A DNA stretch of 64,000 nt from Brachybacterium squillarum M-6-3 (GTDB lineage: Bacteria > Actinomycetota > Actinomycetes > Actinomycetales > Dermabacteraceae), in NCBI RefSeq assembly GCF_000225825.1, contig NZ_AGBX01000005.1, forward strand, positions 117,053 through 181,052, written 5' to 3'. Positions 52,373-62,408 of the stretch are shown piece after piece; the stretch's first letter is position 1; the number at the start of each line of letters is the position of its first letter. Below the pieces are notes generated by a model. The model was given only the letters and a program-made list of their open reading frames with translations. It had not been told where the DNA came from and did no database searches. A program made the position numbers and the translations under genes.

Positions 52373-54280
52373 GTGGCCACCCCCCGTCGATCGACGCGAG
52401 CATCCGCGGGCGGTCGCGGCGGCGGCGGCGCGCAGCGACCCCGCAGCCAGTCCTCCCGCGGGCGGCAGACGCGCAGCCGGGCATCCCGCGACGGTGCCGC
52501 GCCGCGTCCCCGCCCCGCCCGCGGCGGAGGCCCCGGCGGTCGTCGCCCCCGCCGCTCCGGCCTCGGCGCCCCGAAGGTCCGCCACCGCCTCGTGCTGGCC
52601 ATGATCATGGTCGCCGTGCTCGCGCTCTCCGGTCGCCTGTTGTGGGTGCAGGGGCTGAACTCCCAGGCCCTCGCCCAGGAGGCCTACGAGCAGCGCTCCG
52701 TGACCCGGCCCATCACCGCCCTGCGCGGCGACATCACCGACCGTGACGGCACCGTGCTGGCCAGCTCCGTGGAGCGCTACGACCTCTGGGTGAACCAGGT
52801 CCAGGTCACCTCCTACAAGGAGAACTGGACCTCCACCGACGTCAAGGGCGTCGAGGCCGCCGCCGAGGACCTCGCGCCCGTGCTGGGCTGGACCGTCGAG
52901 GAGACCACGGAGGTCCTCACCGGCGACGACCAGTTCAAGTACCTGGAGAAGAACGTCGAGCCGGCCGTGCGCAACGCGGTGCTCTCCCTGGACATCCCCG
53001 GCATCGGCGGGGACCGGGTGGCCGACCGCATCTACCCGGCCGGCTCCGTGGGCGGCAACGTCCTCGGCTACGTCGGCGCCGACGGCACCGCCCTGGGCGG
53101 CGCCGAGCTCACCTACGACGACGTCCTCGCCGGCACCGACGGCGAGATGACCTACGAGCAGGGCGCCGGCGGGCAGGTCATCTCGACCGCCCCCAGCACC
53201 ACCACCGAGGCCGTCGACGGCTCCGACCTCGCGCTGACCATCGACCGGGACCTGCAGTGGAAGACCCAGGAGGTCCTGCAGGCCACCATCGACCAGTGGG
53301 GCGCCACCGGCGGTGCCGCCGTGGTCTACGACCCGAAGACCGGCGAGGTGCTGGCCCTGGCCGATGCCCCCACCTTCGACCCCAACGACGTGGGCAGCGC
53401 CTCCTCGGAGGACCTCGGCATCCGCTCCGTCTCCAGCGTCTTCGACCCCGGTTCCACCGGCAAGCTGTTCACCATGGCCGCCGCCCTCGAGGAGGGCACC
53501 GCCGAGGTCGACAGCGAGTACGAGGTCCCCTACACGATGGACTTCAACGGGGAGCGCATCAAGGATTCCCACTCGCACCCCGACCAGCAGCTCACCATGG
53601 CCGGGATCCTCAAGAACAGCTCCAACACCGGCACCGTGCAGGTCGCCGAGACGATGACCCCCGAGACCCGGTACGACTACCTGATGGCCTTCGGGCTGGG
53701 CCAGACCACGGACGTGGGCCTGCCCGGCGAGTCCGCCGGCATCGTGCGCCCGGCCGAGGACTGGACCGGCCGCACCCGCTACACCACCTCCTTCGGCCAG
53801 GGCTACTCCGTGACCGCGCTGCAGATGGTCTCCGCCATCGGCGCCTTCGCCAACGACGGGGTGCGGGTGCAGCCGCAGATCGTCGCCGGGGTGCGGGAGG
53901 ACGACGGCTCGATCAGCCCCGTCGAGAAGCCCGAGCGGACGCGCGCGGTCTCCGCGGAGACCGCCGACGAGATCCTCGCGATGATGGACAACAACATCGA
54001 CGACGAGGAGTCCGGGGCCCGGGTCGAGGGCTACGCCGTGGGCGGCAAGTCCGGCACCGCCGAGGTGCCCGACGGCACCTACACCTCCTCCTTCATCGGC
54101 GTCGCCCTGGCCGACGACCCGCAGCTCGTCGTCGGCGTCTACCTCTTCGGCCTGAACACCTTCATCTCCGGCACCCGCGCCGCCGCCCCGGCGTTCTCGG
54201 ACGTGATGACCTTCGCGCTGCAGAACCAGGGCATCGCCCCCACCGGCGTGCCCGGCCGCGAGCTGGAGAACGAGTGGTGA
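52373..54280 (+). CDS. ftsI: Penicillin-binding protein FtsI/PBP2-like (septal transpeptidase)
   Basis: Class B penicillin-binding protein that crosslinks septal peptidoglycan with FtsW. The 635-residue product has an unusually long Arg/Gly/Pro-rich cytosolic N-terminus (1-77), one membrane segment (about 78-98), a dimerisation domain with RGDITDRDG (about 120), and the transpeptidase motifs S361-T-G-K364, S416-S-N418 and K559-S-G-T. No PASTA domains are present. GTG at 52373, two bases after ftsL; no ribosome site of its own, so probably coupled. Confidence 0.94.
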   Translation: MATPRRSTRASAGGRGGGGAQRPRSQSSRGRQTRSRASRDGAAPRPRPARGGGPGGRRPRRSGLGAPKVRHRLVLAMIMVAVLALSGRLLWVQGLNSQALAQEAYEQRSVTRPITALRGDITDRDGTVLASSVERYDLWVNQVQVTSYKENWTSTDVKGVEAAAEDLAPVLGWTVEETTEVLTGDDQFKYLEKNVEPAVRNAVLSLDIPGIGGDRVADRIYPAGSVGGNVLGYVGADGTALGGAELTYDDVLAGTDGEMTYEQGAGGQVISTAPSTTTEAVDGSDLALTIDRDLQWKTQEVLQATIDQWGATGGAAVVYDPKTGEVLALADAPTFDPNDVGSASSEDLGIRSVSSVFDPGSTGKLFTMAAALEEGTAEVDSEYEVPYTMDFNGERIKDSHSHPDQQLTMAGILKNSSNTGTVQVAETMTPETRYDYLMAFGLGQTTDVGLPGESAGIVRPAEDWTGRTRYTTSFGQGYSVTALQMVSAIGAFANDGVRVQPQIVAGVREDDGSISPVEKPERTRAVSAETADEILAMMDNNIDDEESGARVEGYAVGGKSGTAEVPDGTYTSSFIGVALADDPQLVVGVYLFGLNTFISGTRAAAPAFSDVMTFALQNQGIAPTGVPGRELENEW

Positions 54281-55827
54281 GCGCCCCCGTCACGGAGCCG
54301 CCGCGTCCCGAGAGCCCCCAGGGCGTCGACGCGGCCGCCCTCGCCCGCCTCCTCGGTGCCCCCGCTCCGGACGTGGACGTGCACCTCACCGGCGTCACCC
54401 TGGACTCGCGGGCCGTGCGCCCCGGGGACCTGTGGTGCGCCCTGCCCGGGGCCAACGCCCATGGCGCCGACTTCGCCGCCCAGGCCGCCTCCCTCGGCGC
54501 CGCCGCGGCCCTCACCGACGATGCCGGTGCCGCCCGCTGCCGCGAGGCCGGCCTGCCGGTGCTCGTGGTCGAGGACCCGCGCCGGGACACCGCCACCGCC
54601 GCCGCGACCGTGTACGGCGAGCCCGCCGCGAAGCTGGCCACGATCGGGGTCACCGGCACCAACGGCAAGACCTCGGTGACCACCATCGTCACCGCCGTGC
54701 TGGAGCACCTCGGGGTGCCCGCCGGCGTGGTCGGCACCTCCGGCACCCTCTACCGCGACCCCGCGGGCGCCGAGCACGTCATCGGCACCGTCCGCACCAC
54801 CCCCGAGTCCCCGGAGCTGCACGGCCTGCTGGCCCGCATGGCTGAGGACGGGGTGCGGATCGCCTCGATGGAGATCTCCTCCCACGCCCTCGTGCTGCAC
54901 CGGGCCGACGGGGTGGTGGTCGACGCCGCCTGCTTCACCAATCTCAGCCAGGACCACCTCGACTTCCACGGCACGATGGAGGAGTACTACCTCGCCAAGC
55001 GCCGCCTGTTCACCCCGGCCCATGCCTCCCGCGGCGTGGTGTGCGTGGACGACGAATGGGGCCGTCGCCTGGCCCGCGAGGCCGAGATCCCCGTGACCAC
55101 CTACTCCACGACGGGCATCGCCGCCGACCACCGTGCGGTGGACCTGCGCCCGGACGGCTTCGGCACCGGCTTCACCGTGCAGGGCCCCGAGGACTCGCGG
55201 CCCCTGGCCGCCGCCCTGCCCGGTCGCCACTACGTCGCCAACGCGCTCGCCGCCTCCCTGCTGCTCGAGATCGTCGGCGTCCGCGGCCCCGAGGTCGACG
55301 CGGCCATCGGCCACGCCGGCACCGTGCCCGGCCGGATGGAGCAGGTCGCCACCGCGCCCGTCCGCGGCGTCGTGGACTACTCCCACACCCCCGACGCCCT
55401 GCAGCAGGCCCTGGACACCCTCCGCGCCGTGCCCGGCACCCGCCGCATCCTCACCGTGATGGGCGCCGGCGGAGACCGCGACCGCGGCAAGCGGCCCGTG
55501 ATGGGGGAGGTCGCCGCCCGCGGCTCCGACGTGGTCATCATCACCGACGACAACCCCCGCAGCGAGGACCCCGCGAGCATCCGCGAGCAGGTCCGCGCCG
55601 GGGTCCCGGCCGACACCGCGGCCGTGGTGCACGTGGTCGACGGCCGCGGCGCCGCCATCGACCTGGCCGCGGAGCTGGCCGACGTGGGTGACACCATCCT
55701 GGTCGCGGGCAAGGGCGCGGAGACCGGACAGACCATCGGCGGTATCGTCCATGCGTTCGATGACCGCCTGCGACTGCGCGAAGCCCTCGCCGCGAGCGGT
55801 GGCAGCGACGCGGACGGAGGACGCTGA
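54277..55827 (+). CDS. murE: UDP-MurNAc-L-Ala-D-Glu:meso-diaminopimelate ligase
   Basis: Adds the third residue of the stem peptide. The 516-residue product has the ATP loop GTNGKTS (about 127-133) and the DNPR motif at 425-428, the signature of meso-DAP rather than lysine enzymes, which agrees with dapA, dapB and dapF in this window. GTG at 54277 overlaps the ftsI stop by 4 bases (GTG at 54274 is an alternative). Confidence 0.96.
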   Translation: MSAPVTEPPRPESPQGVDAAALARLLGAPAPDVDVHLTGVTLDSRAVRPGDLWCALPGANAHGADFAAQAASLGAAAALTDDAGAARCREAGLPVLVVEDPRRDTATAAATVYGEPAAKLATIGVTGTNGKTSVTTIVTAVLEHLGVPAGVVGTSGTLYRDPAGAEHVIGTVRTTPESPELHGLLARMAEDGVRIASMEISSHALVLHRADGVVVDAACFTNLSQDHLDFHGTMEEYYLAKRRLFTPAHASRGVVCVDDEWGRRLAREAEIPVTTYSTTGIAADHRAVDLRPDGFGTGFTVQGPEDSRPLAAALPGRHYVANALAASLLLEIVGVRGPEVDAAIGHAGTVPGRMEQVATAPVRGVVDYSHTPDALQQALDTLRAVPGTRRILTVMGAGGDRDRGKRPVMGEVAARGSDVVIITDDNPRSEDPASIREQVRAGVPADTAAVVHVVDGRGAAIDLAAELADVGDTILVAGKGAETGQTIGGIVHAFDDRLRLREALAASGGSDADGGR

Positions 55828-55828
55828 C

Positions 55829-57304
55829 ATGTTCCAGACCACGGCCCGACAGATCGCCGAGACCACCGGCGGCAGCCTCGTCGGCGGCGCCAGCGGGGAC
55901 GAGACCGTCACCGGCGAGGCCCGCATCGACTCCCGTGCCGTCGAGCCCGGCGACCTCTTCGCCGCCTTCGCCGGCGAGCACGTCGACGGCCACGACTACC
56001 TCGCGGCCGCCTCCGCCGCCGGCGCGGCCCTCGCCCTGGTCACCCGGGACGACGTCGGGATGCCGGCCGTGCGCGTCGCCGACGTCCAGCAGGCCCTCTC
56101 CGACCTCGCCCGCGAGCAGATCGAGCGCGCCCGCGCCGCCGCGGAGCCGCCGGTCGTGCTCGCCGTCACCGGCAGCGCCGGCAAGACCTCCACCAAGGAC
56201 CTGCTCGGCCTCGTGCTGTCCGGGATCGGCCCCACCATCGCCCCCGCCGGCAGCTTCAACAACGAGCTCGGCCTGCCGCTGACCGTGCTGCGCCTGACCC
56301 CCGACACCCGCTTCCTGGTGCTCGAGATGGGCGCCCGCGGCGTCGGCCACATCCGCCACCTCACCGACATCGCCCGCCCCGACATCTCCCTGGTCCTGAA
56401 CGTGGGCAGCGCCCACCTCGGCGAGTTCGGCAGCGTCGAGGCCATCGCCCGCGCCAAGGGCGAGCTGGTCGAGGCGCTGCCCGCCACCGGCCGCGCCGTG
56501 CTGAACGCCGAGGACCCGCGCGTGGCCGCGATGGCCTCCCGCACCGAGGCGCCCGTGGTCACCTGGGGGCTGTCCTCCGGCGACGTCCGCGGCGAGCAGC
56601 TCGACCTCGACGCCGAGGCCCGCATCACCTTCACCCTCACCGTGCCCGAGGGCCTCACCCGGCTCGACGGCTCGGCCGTGCCCGCCGGCAGCGTCCCCGT
56701 GCGCCCCGACCTGCTGGGCGAGCACCAGGCCGGCAACGTCCTGGCCGCCCTCACCGGCGCCCTGCTGGCCGGCGCCGAGCCGGCCGCCGCGGCCGCCGCC
56801 CTGGAGGGCGCCACGCTCGCCTCCGGGCAGCGCATGGAGGCCGAGCGCGCCGGGGACGTCCTCGTGATCAACGACGCCTACAACGCCAACCCCGATGCGA
56901 TGCGGCTGGCCCTGAAGACCCTCGCCCACCTCGGCCGCGGACACCGCACCATCGCCGTGCTGGGGGAGATGCGCGAGCTCGGCCCCGACTCCGCGCGACT
57001 GCACGACGAGATCGGGCGCCTCGCCGTCCGGCTGAACATCTCCCAGCTCTACGTGGTGGGGGAGGGCGCCGCCCCGATGCACCACGGCGCCAGTCTGGAG
57101 GGCAGCTTCGGCGGGGAGTCGGAGTACCTCGACACCGTCGAGGAGGCCCTCGCTGTGCTAGAACGGACCGTGGCGCCCGGGGACGTGGTGCTGCTGAAGT
57201 CGTCTCGGGATGCCGGTCTGCGGCAGCTCGCACGACCCCTGCTCGAACACCTCGCGCAGGACGCCGGGCCCCAGCGCCCCTCGGACGGAGGAGAGCAGGG
57301 ATGA
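55829..57304 (+). CDS. murF: UDP-MurNAc-tripeptide--D-alanyl-D-alanine ligase
   Basis: Adds D-Ala-D-Ala to the UDP-MurNAc tripeptide. The 491-residue product shows the ATP loop TGSAGKTSTKDLL (about 114-126), FNNELGLPLTVL, and the C-terminal VINDAYNANPDAM motif. ATG at 55829, one base after the murE stop, with GGAGGA before it. The last bases overlap mraY. Confidence 0.95.
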   Translation: MFQTTARQIAETTGGSLVGGASGDETVTGEARIDSRAVEPGDLFAAFAGEHVDGHDYLAAASAAGAALALVTRDDVGMPAVRVADVQQALSDLAREQIERARAAAEPPVVLAVTGSAGKTSTKDLLGLVLSGIGPTIAPAGSFNNELGLPLTVLRLTPDTRFLVLEMGARGVGHIRHLTDIARPDISLVLNVGSAHLGEFGSVEAIARAKGELVEALPATGRAVLNAEDPRVAAMASRTEAPVVTWGLSSGDVRGEQLDLDAEARITFTLTVPEGLTRLDGSAVPAGSVPVRPDLLGEHQAGNVLAALTGALLAGAEPAAAAAALEGATLASGQRMEAERAGDVLVINDAYNANPDAMRLALKTLAHLGRGHRTIAVLGEMRELGPDSARLHDEIGRLAVRLNISQLYVVGEGAAPMHHGASLEGSFGGESEYLDTVEEALAVLERTVAPGDVVLLKSSRDAGLRQLARPLLEHLAQDAGPQRPSDGGEQG

Positions 57305-58407
57305 TCCCGATCATCATCGCCGGCGCCGCCGGCTTGATCCTGTCGCTGTTCGGCACCCCGCTGTACATCCGCCTGCTGGTCAAGCGCGGCTACGGCCAGT
57401 TCATCCGCGACGACGGACCGACTTCGCACGCCACCAAGCGCGGCACCCCCACCATGGGTGGCGTCGCCATCATCCTGTCGACCGTGCTGGCCTACGGCAT
57501 CGCCCACGCGGTGCCGCCGAGCCCCAGCCTGCCCAGCGTCACCGTGCTGCTGGTGCTGTTCCTCATGGTCGGGCTCGGCGTCGTCGGCTTCCTCGACGAC
57601 TACATCAAGATCTCCCGCCAGCGCAGCCTGGGCCTGCGCCCGCACCAGAAGCTGATCGGCCAGTTCCTCGTGGCCACCGCCTTCGCCGTGCTCGCCCTGT
57701 TCTTCCCGGACGACGGCGGGAACACCCCGGCCAGCACCCAGATCTCCTTCGTGCGGGACATCCCCTGGCTGGACCTCGCCTTCGGCGGCACCGTGGTCGG
57801 CATCATCCTCTTCGCCGTCTGGGCGAACTTCCTGGTGGCCGCCTGGTCCAACGGCGTGAACCTCACCGACGGGCTCGACGGCCTCGCCAGCGGCGCCACC
57901 ATCATCTTCACCGCCGCCTACCTGATCATCTCCTTCTGGCAGTGGCGGCAGGTCTGCAACATCGACCTCGAGGCCGGCGGCCTGGTCCACTGCTACGACG
58001 CCCGCGACCCGATGGACACCGCCGTGCTGTGCGCCGCGATCATGGGCTCCCTGGTCGGCTTCCTGTGGTGGAACACCTCCCCGGCCAAGATCTTCATGGG
58101 CGACACCGGCTCCCTCGCCCTCGGCGGCGCCCTGGCGGGCCTGACCATCGTCACCCACACCCAGGTGCTCGGCGCCATCATCGGCGGCCTCTTCGTCGCG
58201 ATCTCGCTGTCCGTGATCATCCAGGTGGCCAGCTTCAAGGCGACCGGCAAACGCGTGTTCCGCATGGCCCCGCTGCAGCACCACTTCGAGCTGAAGGGCT
58301 GGAACGAGGTCACCATCGTGGTCCGCTTCTGGATCGTCGCGGGCGTCCTGGCCGGCGTGGGCCTCGGCTTCTTCTACCTCGACGCGCTGCCGTGGGTCAC
58401 CTCGTGA
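57301..58407 (+). CDS. mraY: Phospho-MurNAc-pentapeptide translocase
   Basis: Makes lipid I from UDP-MurNAc-pentapeptide and undecaprenyl phosphate at the inner membrane face. The 368-residue protein has about ten membrane segments and the conserved loops FLDDYIKISRQRSLG, NLTDGLDGLA and FMGDTGSLALGG with the catalytic aspartates. Start ATGA overlaps murF by 4 bases. Confidence 0.96.
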   Translation: MIPIIIAGAAGLILSLFGTPLYIRLLVKRGYGQFIRDDGPTSHATKRGTPTMGGVAIILSTVLAYGIAHAVPPSPSLPSVTVLLVLFLMVGLGVVGFLDDYIKISRQRSLGLRPHQKLIGQFLVATAFAVLALFFPDDGGNTPASTQISFVRDIPWLDLAFGGTVVGIILFAVWANFLVAAWSNGVNLTDGLDGLASGATIIFTAAYLIISFWQWRQVCNIDLEAGGLVHCYDARDPMDTAVLCAAIMGSLVGFLWWNTSPAKIFMGDTGSLALGGALAGLTIVTHTQVLGAIIGGLFVAISLSVIIQVASFKATGKRVFRMAPLQHHFELKGWNEVTIVVRFWIVAGVLAGVGLGFFYLDALPWVTS

Positions 58408-59924
58408 CCGCCCCGCAGCACGGCTCCGACCCCACCACCCCGGTCCAGGACCGTCCCTGGCCCGGCCTGGACGTCGCCGGCGTGCGCATCCTGGTGGCCG
58501 GCTTCGGTGTCTCCGGCTACGCGGTCGCCGACCAGACCATGCAGCGCGGGGCCCGGGTGCTCGTCGTCGACGCCGGGCAGGGCGAGGAGCTGCGCGAGCG
58601 CGCCCGCATCCTCGAGGTCCTCGGCGTCGAGGTGCGCCTCGGCGCCGAGCACACCGCCGCCCTCCCCGCCGACCGCGAGATCGACCTGGTGGTCACCTCG
58701 CCCGGCTGGCGCCCCGAGCAGCCCCTGCTCGCCGCGGCCGCCGCCGCCGGGATCCCCGTGTGGAGCGAGATCGAGCTGGCCCGCCGCATGCAGGCGCCGG
58801 ACGGCCCCGCCTGGCTCGGCATCACCGGCACCAACGGCAAGACCACCACCGTCACCATGCTCGAGTCGATCCTGCAGGCCGCCGGGCTGCGCGCCGTGGC
58901 CTGCGGCAACGTCGGCCTGCCGGTGATCGAGGCCGCCCTGGACCCCGAGGGCTTCGAGGCGCTCGCGATCGAGCTGTCCAGCTTCCAGCTGCACTGGACC
59001 GAGCACCTGGACTGCGAGTCCGCCGTGGTGCTGAACGTGAGCGACGACCACCTGGACTGGCACGGCGGGGCCGAGGCCTACGCCGCCGCCAAGGGCCGCA
59101 TCTACGAGGGCGTCTCCCGCGCCTGCGTCTACACCGCCGGCGACCCCGTGACGATGTCGCTGGTCGAGGTGGCCGACGTGGTCGAGGGCGCCCGCGCCAT
59201 CGGCATCGGCCTCGGCGCCCCCGGCCTCTCCGAGCTGGGCGTGGTCGACGGGCTGCTGGTGGACCGCGCCTTCCTCGCCGAGCGCCGCACCCAGGCCGCC
59301 GAGCTCGCCTCCCTCGAGGACCTCGCCCACCTGGGCCCCGAAGGCGCCCCGCCGCACGTGGTGCTCGACGCGCTGGCCGCCGCGGCCCTGGCCCGCGCCC
59401 ACGGCGTCGAGCCCGCCGCCGTGCGCGAAGGCCTGCGCGGCTACCGCATGGGCCGCCACCGCGCCGAGCTGCTGGGCCGCGTCGGGGAGGTGGCCTACGT
59501 GGACGACACCAAGGCCACCAACCCCGCCGCCGCCCGGGCCTCCCTCGCCGCCGCCGAACGCATCGTCTGGATCGCCGGCGGCGACACCAAGGGCGCGGAC
59601 GTGGAGCCGCTGGTCGCCGATGCTGCCGCTCGCCTCGCCGGGGTGGTGCTGCTCGGCGTGGACGCGAGCCCCTTCGAGGAGGCCCTTCGCCGACACGCCC
59701 CCGATGTCCCCGTCGCCCGCATCGACCCGGGCGACACTGGCGAGGTCGCCGGACGCGAACGGCTGATGGAGGAGGCGGTGGCCCGCGCCCACGCGCTGGC
59801 CGCCCCCGGGGACGTGGTGCTGCTGGCACCCGCCGCGGCCTCCATCGACCAGTTCCGCAACTACGCGGAACGGGGGGAGCTGTTCGCGGCGGCCGTGTCC
59901 CGACTGCCAGGAGCCTCCCGATGA
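58404..59924 (+). CDS. murD: UDP-MurNAc-L-alanine--D-glutamate ligase
   Basis: Adds D-glutamate to UDP-MurNAc-L-Ala. The 506-residue product has the N-terminal Rossmann part (VAGFGVSGYAVADQ), the ATP loop GTNGKTTTVTM (about 142-152), SSFQL and the C-terminal DDTKATNPAAA and PAAASIDQF. GTG at 58404 overlaps the mraY stop by 4 bases. Confidence 0.95.
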   Translation: MTAPQHGSDPTTPVQDRPWPGLDVAGVRILVAGFGVSGYAVADQTMQRGARVLVVDAGQGEELRERARILEVLGVEVRLGAEHTAALPADREIDLVVTSPGWRPEQPLLAAAAAAGIPVWSEIELARRMQAPDGPAWLGITGTNGKTTTVTMLESILQAAGLRAVACGNVGLPVIEAALDPEGFEALAIELSSFQLHWTEHLDCESAVVLNVSDDHLDWHGGAEAYAAAKGRIYEGVSRACVYTAGDPVTMSLVEVADVVEGARAIGIGLGAPGLSELGVVDGLLVDRAFLAERRTQAAELASLEDLAHLGPEGAPPHVVLDALAAAALARAHGVEPAAVREGLRGYRMGRHRAELLGRVGEVAYVDDTKATNPAAARASLAAAERIVWIAGGDTKGADVEPLVADAAARLAGVVLLGVDASPFEEALRRHAPDVPVARIDPGDTGEVAGRERLMEEAVARAHALAAPGDVVLLAPAAASIDQFRNYAERGELFAAAVSRLPGASR

Positions 59925-61297
59925 CCATGCAGGACAGCCGCCGCTCCACCCGTGTGGTGCGGCCCGAGGAGGAGCAGCAGCCGCTCGGGGACATCTCCGG
60001 GCGCGTGCGCTCCGGCCTCGGCAGCTGGCTGCGGTCCCCGGCGCTGGACTTCTACGGCCTCATCGTCGTCGGCGCGCTGCTGATCGGCATCGGCCTGGTG
60101 ATGGTGCTGTCCTCCTCCTCGGTGCTGAACATCGCCCGCGGCGACTCCGGCTACGCGGGCCTGATCCGCCAGGGCACCTTCGCCGTCGCCGGCCTGGTGT
60201 TGCTGGTGGTCGCCGCCTGCCTGCCCCCGAGCTTCTACCGCAAGGCCGCCTGGCCGCTGCTGCTGTTCGGCCTCGCCCTGCAGATGCTCGTGCACACCCC
60301 GCTCGGCGTCGACGTCGACGGCAACCGCAACTGGATCCAGATCGCCGGGCAGCGCATGCAGCCCTCCGAGTTCCTCAAGCTCGCGCTCGCGGTCTGGATC
60401 GGCGCGGTCCTCTCCACCAAGCGCCCCCTGCTGCACAAGCCCTTCCACCTCATCGTGCCGCTGGTGCCCGGGGTGCTCCTCGCCCTCGTCCTCGTCGTCT
60501 GGGGCCACGACCTCGGCACCACCCTGGTGATGTGCATGCTCGTCGCCGGCGCCGTCTGGGTCGCCGGGGTGCCCCGCCGCTGGTTCCTGCTGGCCGGCGG
60601 CGCCGGACTGCTCGGCGTGATCGCCCTGACCATCACCAGCTCCAACCGCATGGGCCGCATCGAGAACTGGCTGCAGGGCACCTGCGAGGGCGACAGCTGC
60701 TACCAGTCCACCCAGGGCCTGATGGGCCTCGCCGGCGGCGGCTGGTGGGGCGTGGGCCTCGGCCAGAGCCGCCAGAAATGGGGCCGCCTGCCCGCCGCCG
60801 AGGACGACTACATCTTCGCGATCATCGGGGAGGAGCTGGGCCTGCTGGGCACGCTCTCCGTGGTGCTGCTCTTCGCCGCCCTCGCCTTCCTGCTGTTCCG
60901 CATGATCACCCGCATCGACGACCACTTCATGCAGATCACGGTGGCCGGGATCAGCTGCTGGATCATCGGCCAGGCCTTCGTGAACATGATGGTGGTGACC
61001 GGCCTGTTGCCCGTGATCGGCGTGCCCCTGCCCTTCATCTCCGCCGGCGGCTCCGCGCTGCTGGCCTCGATGGCCGCCCTCGGCGTGCTGCTCTCCTTCG
61101 CCCGCCACGAACCGGGCGCCCAGGAGGCCATCACCGCGCGCATGGGCGCCGTGCGCAGCTCCGCCACCGTGCTGCCCGCCCCGCGCGACACCCCCGCCCC
61201 GCAGCGCTCCAGGCGCTCCCGCCGACGTTCCGCCGCCCGCCGCGGCGCGGCCCGGACCGCCGACCGCTCGCCCCGACCCCCGAAGGGACGCCGATGA
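59921..61297 (+). CDS. ftsW: Septal peptidoglycan glycosyltransferase FtsW
   Basis: SEDS-family polymerase that works with FtsI. The 458-residue product has about ten membrane segments, the motifs VMVLSSSSV, QPSEFLKLALA (with the catalytic-region Glu), GHDLGTTLV and the C-terminal GVPLPFISAGGSALLASMAALG. Its Arg-rich tail (about 415-458) is cytosolic. ATG at 59921 overlaps murD by 4 bases. Confidence 0.95.
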   Translation: MTMQDSRRSTRVVRPEEEQQPLGDISGRVRSGLGSWLRSPALDFYGLIVVGALLIGIGLVMVLSSSSVLNIARGDSGYAGLIRQGTFAVAGLVLLVVAACLPPSFYRKAAWPLLLFGLALQMLVHTPLGVDVDGNRNWIQIAGQRMQPSEFLKLALAVWIGAVLSTKRPLLHKPFHLIVPLVPGVLLALVLVVWGHDLGTTLVMCMLVAGAVWVAGVPRRWFLLAGGAGLLGVIALTITSSNRMGRIENWLQGTCEGDSCYQSTQGLMGLAGGGWWGVGLGQSRQKWGRLPAAEDDYIFAIIGEELGLLGTLSVVLLFAALAFLLFRMITRIDDHFMQITVAGISCWIIGQAFVNMMVVTGLLPVIGVPLPFISAGGSALLASMAALGVLLSFARHEPGAQEAITARMGAVRSSATVLPAPRDTPAPQRSRRSRRRSAARRGAARTADRSPRPPKGRR

Positions 61298-62373
61298 CCC
61301 CCCGAGTCCTGCTCGCCGGAGGCGGCAGCGCCGGCCACGTCTCCCCGCTGCTGGCCACCGCCGACCGGATCTCCCGCCGCGCCCCCGAGGCCGAGGTGCT
61401 CGTGCTCGGCACCGCCGACGGGCTCGAGGCCGACCTCGTGCCCGCCGCCGGCTACGAGCTGGTCACCATCGAGAAGGTGCCCTTCCCGCGCCGCCCGAAC
61501 GGTGCCGCCCTGCGCTTCCCCGCCCGCTTCGGGGCCACCCTGCGCGAGGTCCGCGGCCTGCTGCGCGAGCGCGACATCGACGTGGTCGCCGGCTTCGGCG
61601 GCTACGTCTGCCCGCCGGCCTACCTCGCCGCCGCCGCGAGCCGCACCCCGCTGGTGGTGCACGAGGCCAACCGTCGCCCCGGCCTGGCCAACCGCCTCGG
61701 CGCCCGCCGCGCCGAGGCCGTGCTCACCGCCTTCCCCGGCTCCAGCCTGCGCGGCGCCCGCCGCATCGGCATGCCCATGCGCGAGGCCGTCGCCCACCTG
61801 GACCGCGAGGCCCGCCGCCCCGAGGCCAGGGAACGGCTCGGCCTGGACCCGGAGCGCCCCGTGCTGCTCGTGACCGGCGGCTCCCTCGGCGCCCAGCGGC
61901 TGAACGCCCAGGTCTCCGAGGCCGCCGCGGACTTCCTGGCCGCCGGCACCCAGATCCTGCACATCACCGGCCGCGGCAAGGCCGAGGGTCTGACGGCCCG
62001 CGAGGGCTACCACGTCGTGGAGTACGTCCACGCGATGGAGGACGCCTACGCCGCCGCCGACCTGGCGCTGACCCGCTCCGGCGCCGGCACCGTCTGCGAA
62101 CTGACCGCCGTCGGCCTGCCCGCGGTGCTGGTGCCCCTGCCCGTCGGCAACGGCGAGCAGGCCCTGAACGGCGAGGAGGTCGTCGCCGCCGGCGGCGCCC
62201 TGATGATCCCCGACGCCGAGCTGGACGCCGCCTACCTGCGCTCCACCGTGCTGCCCCTGCTGCAGGACGAGCAGCGGCGCGCCGCGATGGCCGAGGCCTC
62301 CCGCGCCTTCGGCATCACCGACGCCGCCGAGGTCATGGCCGACATCGTGATCAGCGCCGCACGCCGCGCCTGA
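61294..62373 (+). CDS. murG: Lipid II synthase MurG (GlcNAc transferase)
   Basis: Transfers GlcNAc to lipid I on the cytosolic membrane face. The 359-residue product has the GT-B fold motif GGGSAGHVSP (9-18), the second loop GGSLGAQRLN, and the UDP-binding region RSGAGTVCELTAVGLPAVLVPLP. ATG at 61294 overlaps ftsW by 4 bases. Confidence 0.95.
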   Translation: MTPRVLLAGGGSAGHVSPLLATADRISRRAPEAEVLVLGTADGLEADLVPAAGYELVTIEKVPFPRRPNGAALRFPARFGATLREVRGLLRERDIDVVAGFGGYVCPPAYLAAAASRTPLVVHEANRRPGLANRLGARRAEAVLTAFPGSSLRGARRIGMPMREAVAHLDREARRPEARERLGLDPERPVLLVTGGSLGAQRLNAQVSEAAADFLAAGTQILHITGRGKAEGLTAREGYHVVEYVHAMEDAYAAADLALTRSGAGTVCELTAVGLPAVLVPLPVGNGEQALNGEEVVAAGGALMIPDAELDAAYLRSTVLPLLQDEQRRAAMAEASRAFGITDAAEVMADIVISAARRA

Positions 62374-62396
62374 CCGGAGCCCTCGCGAGCGCCGAC

Positions 62397-62402
62397 TACC
62401 GT
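62397..62402 (+). promoter_or_regulatory. -10 element, probable internal promoter of murC-ftsQ
   Basis: TACCGT ends exactly 6 bases before the murC ATG at 62409. This is the only larger gap in the downstream dcw cluster and probably adds a leaderless transcript for murC and ftsQ. Confidence 0.55.
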
Positions 62403-62408
62403 GGCCCC

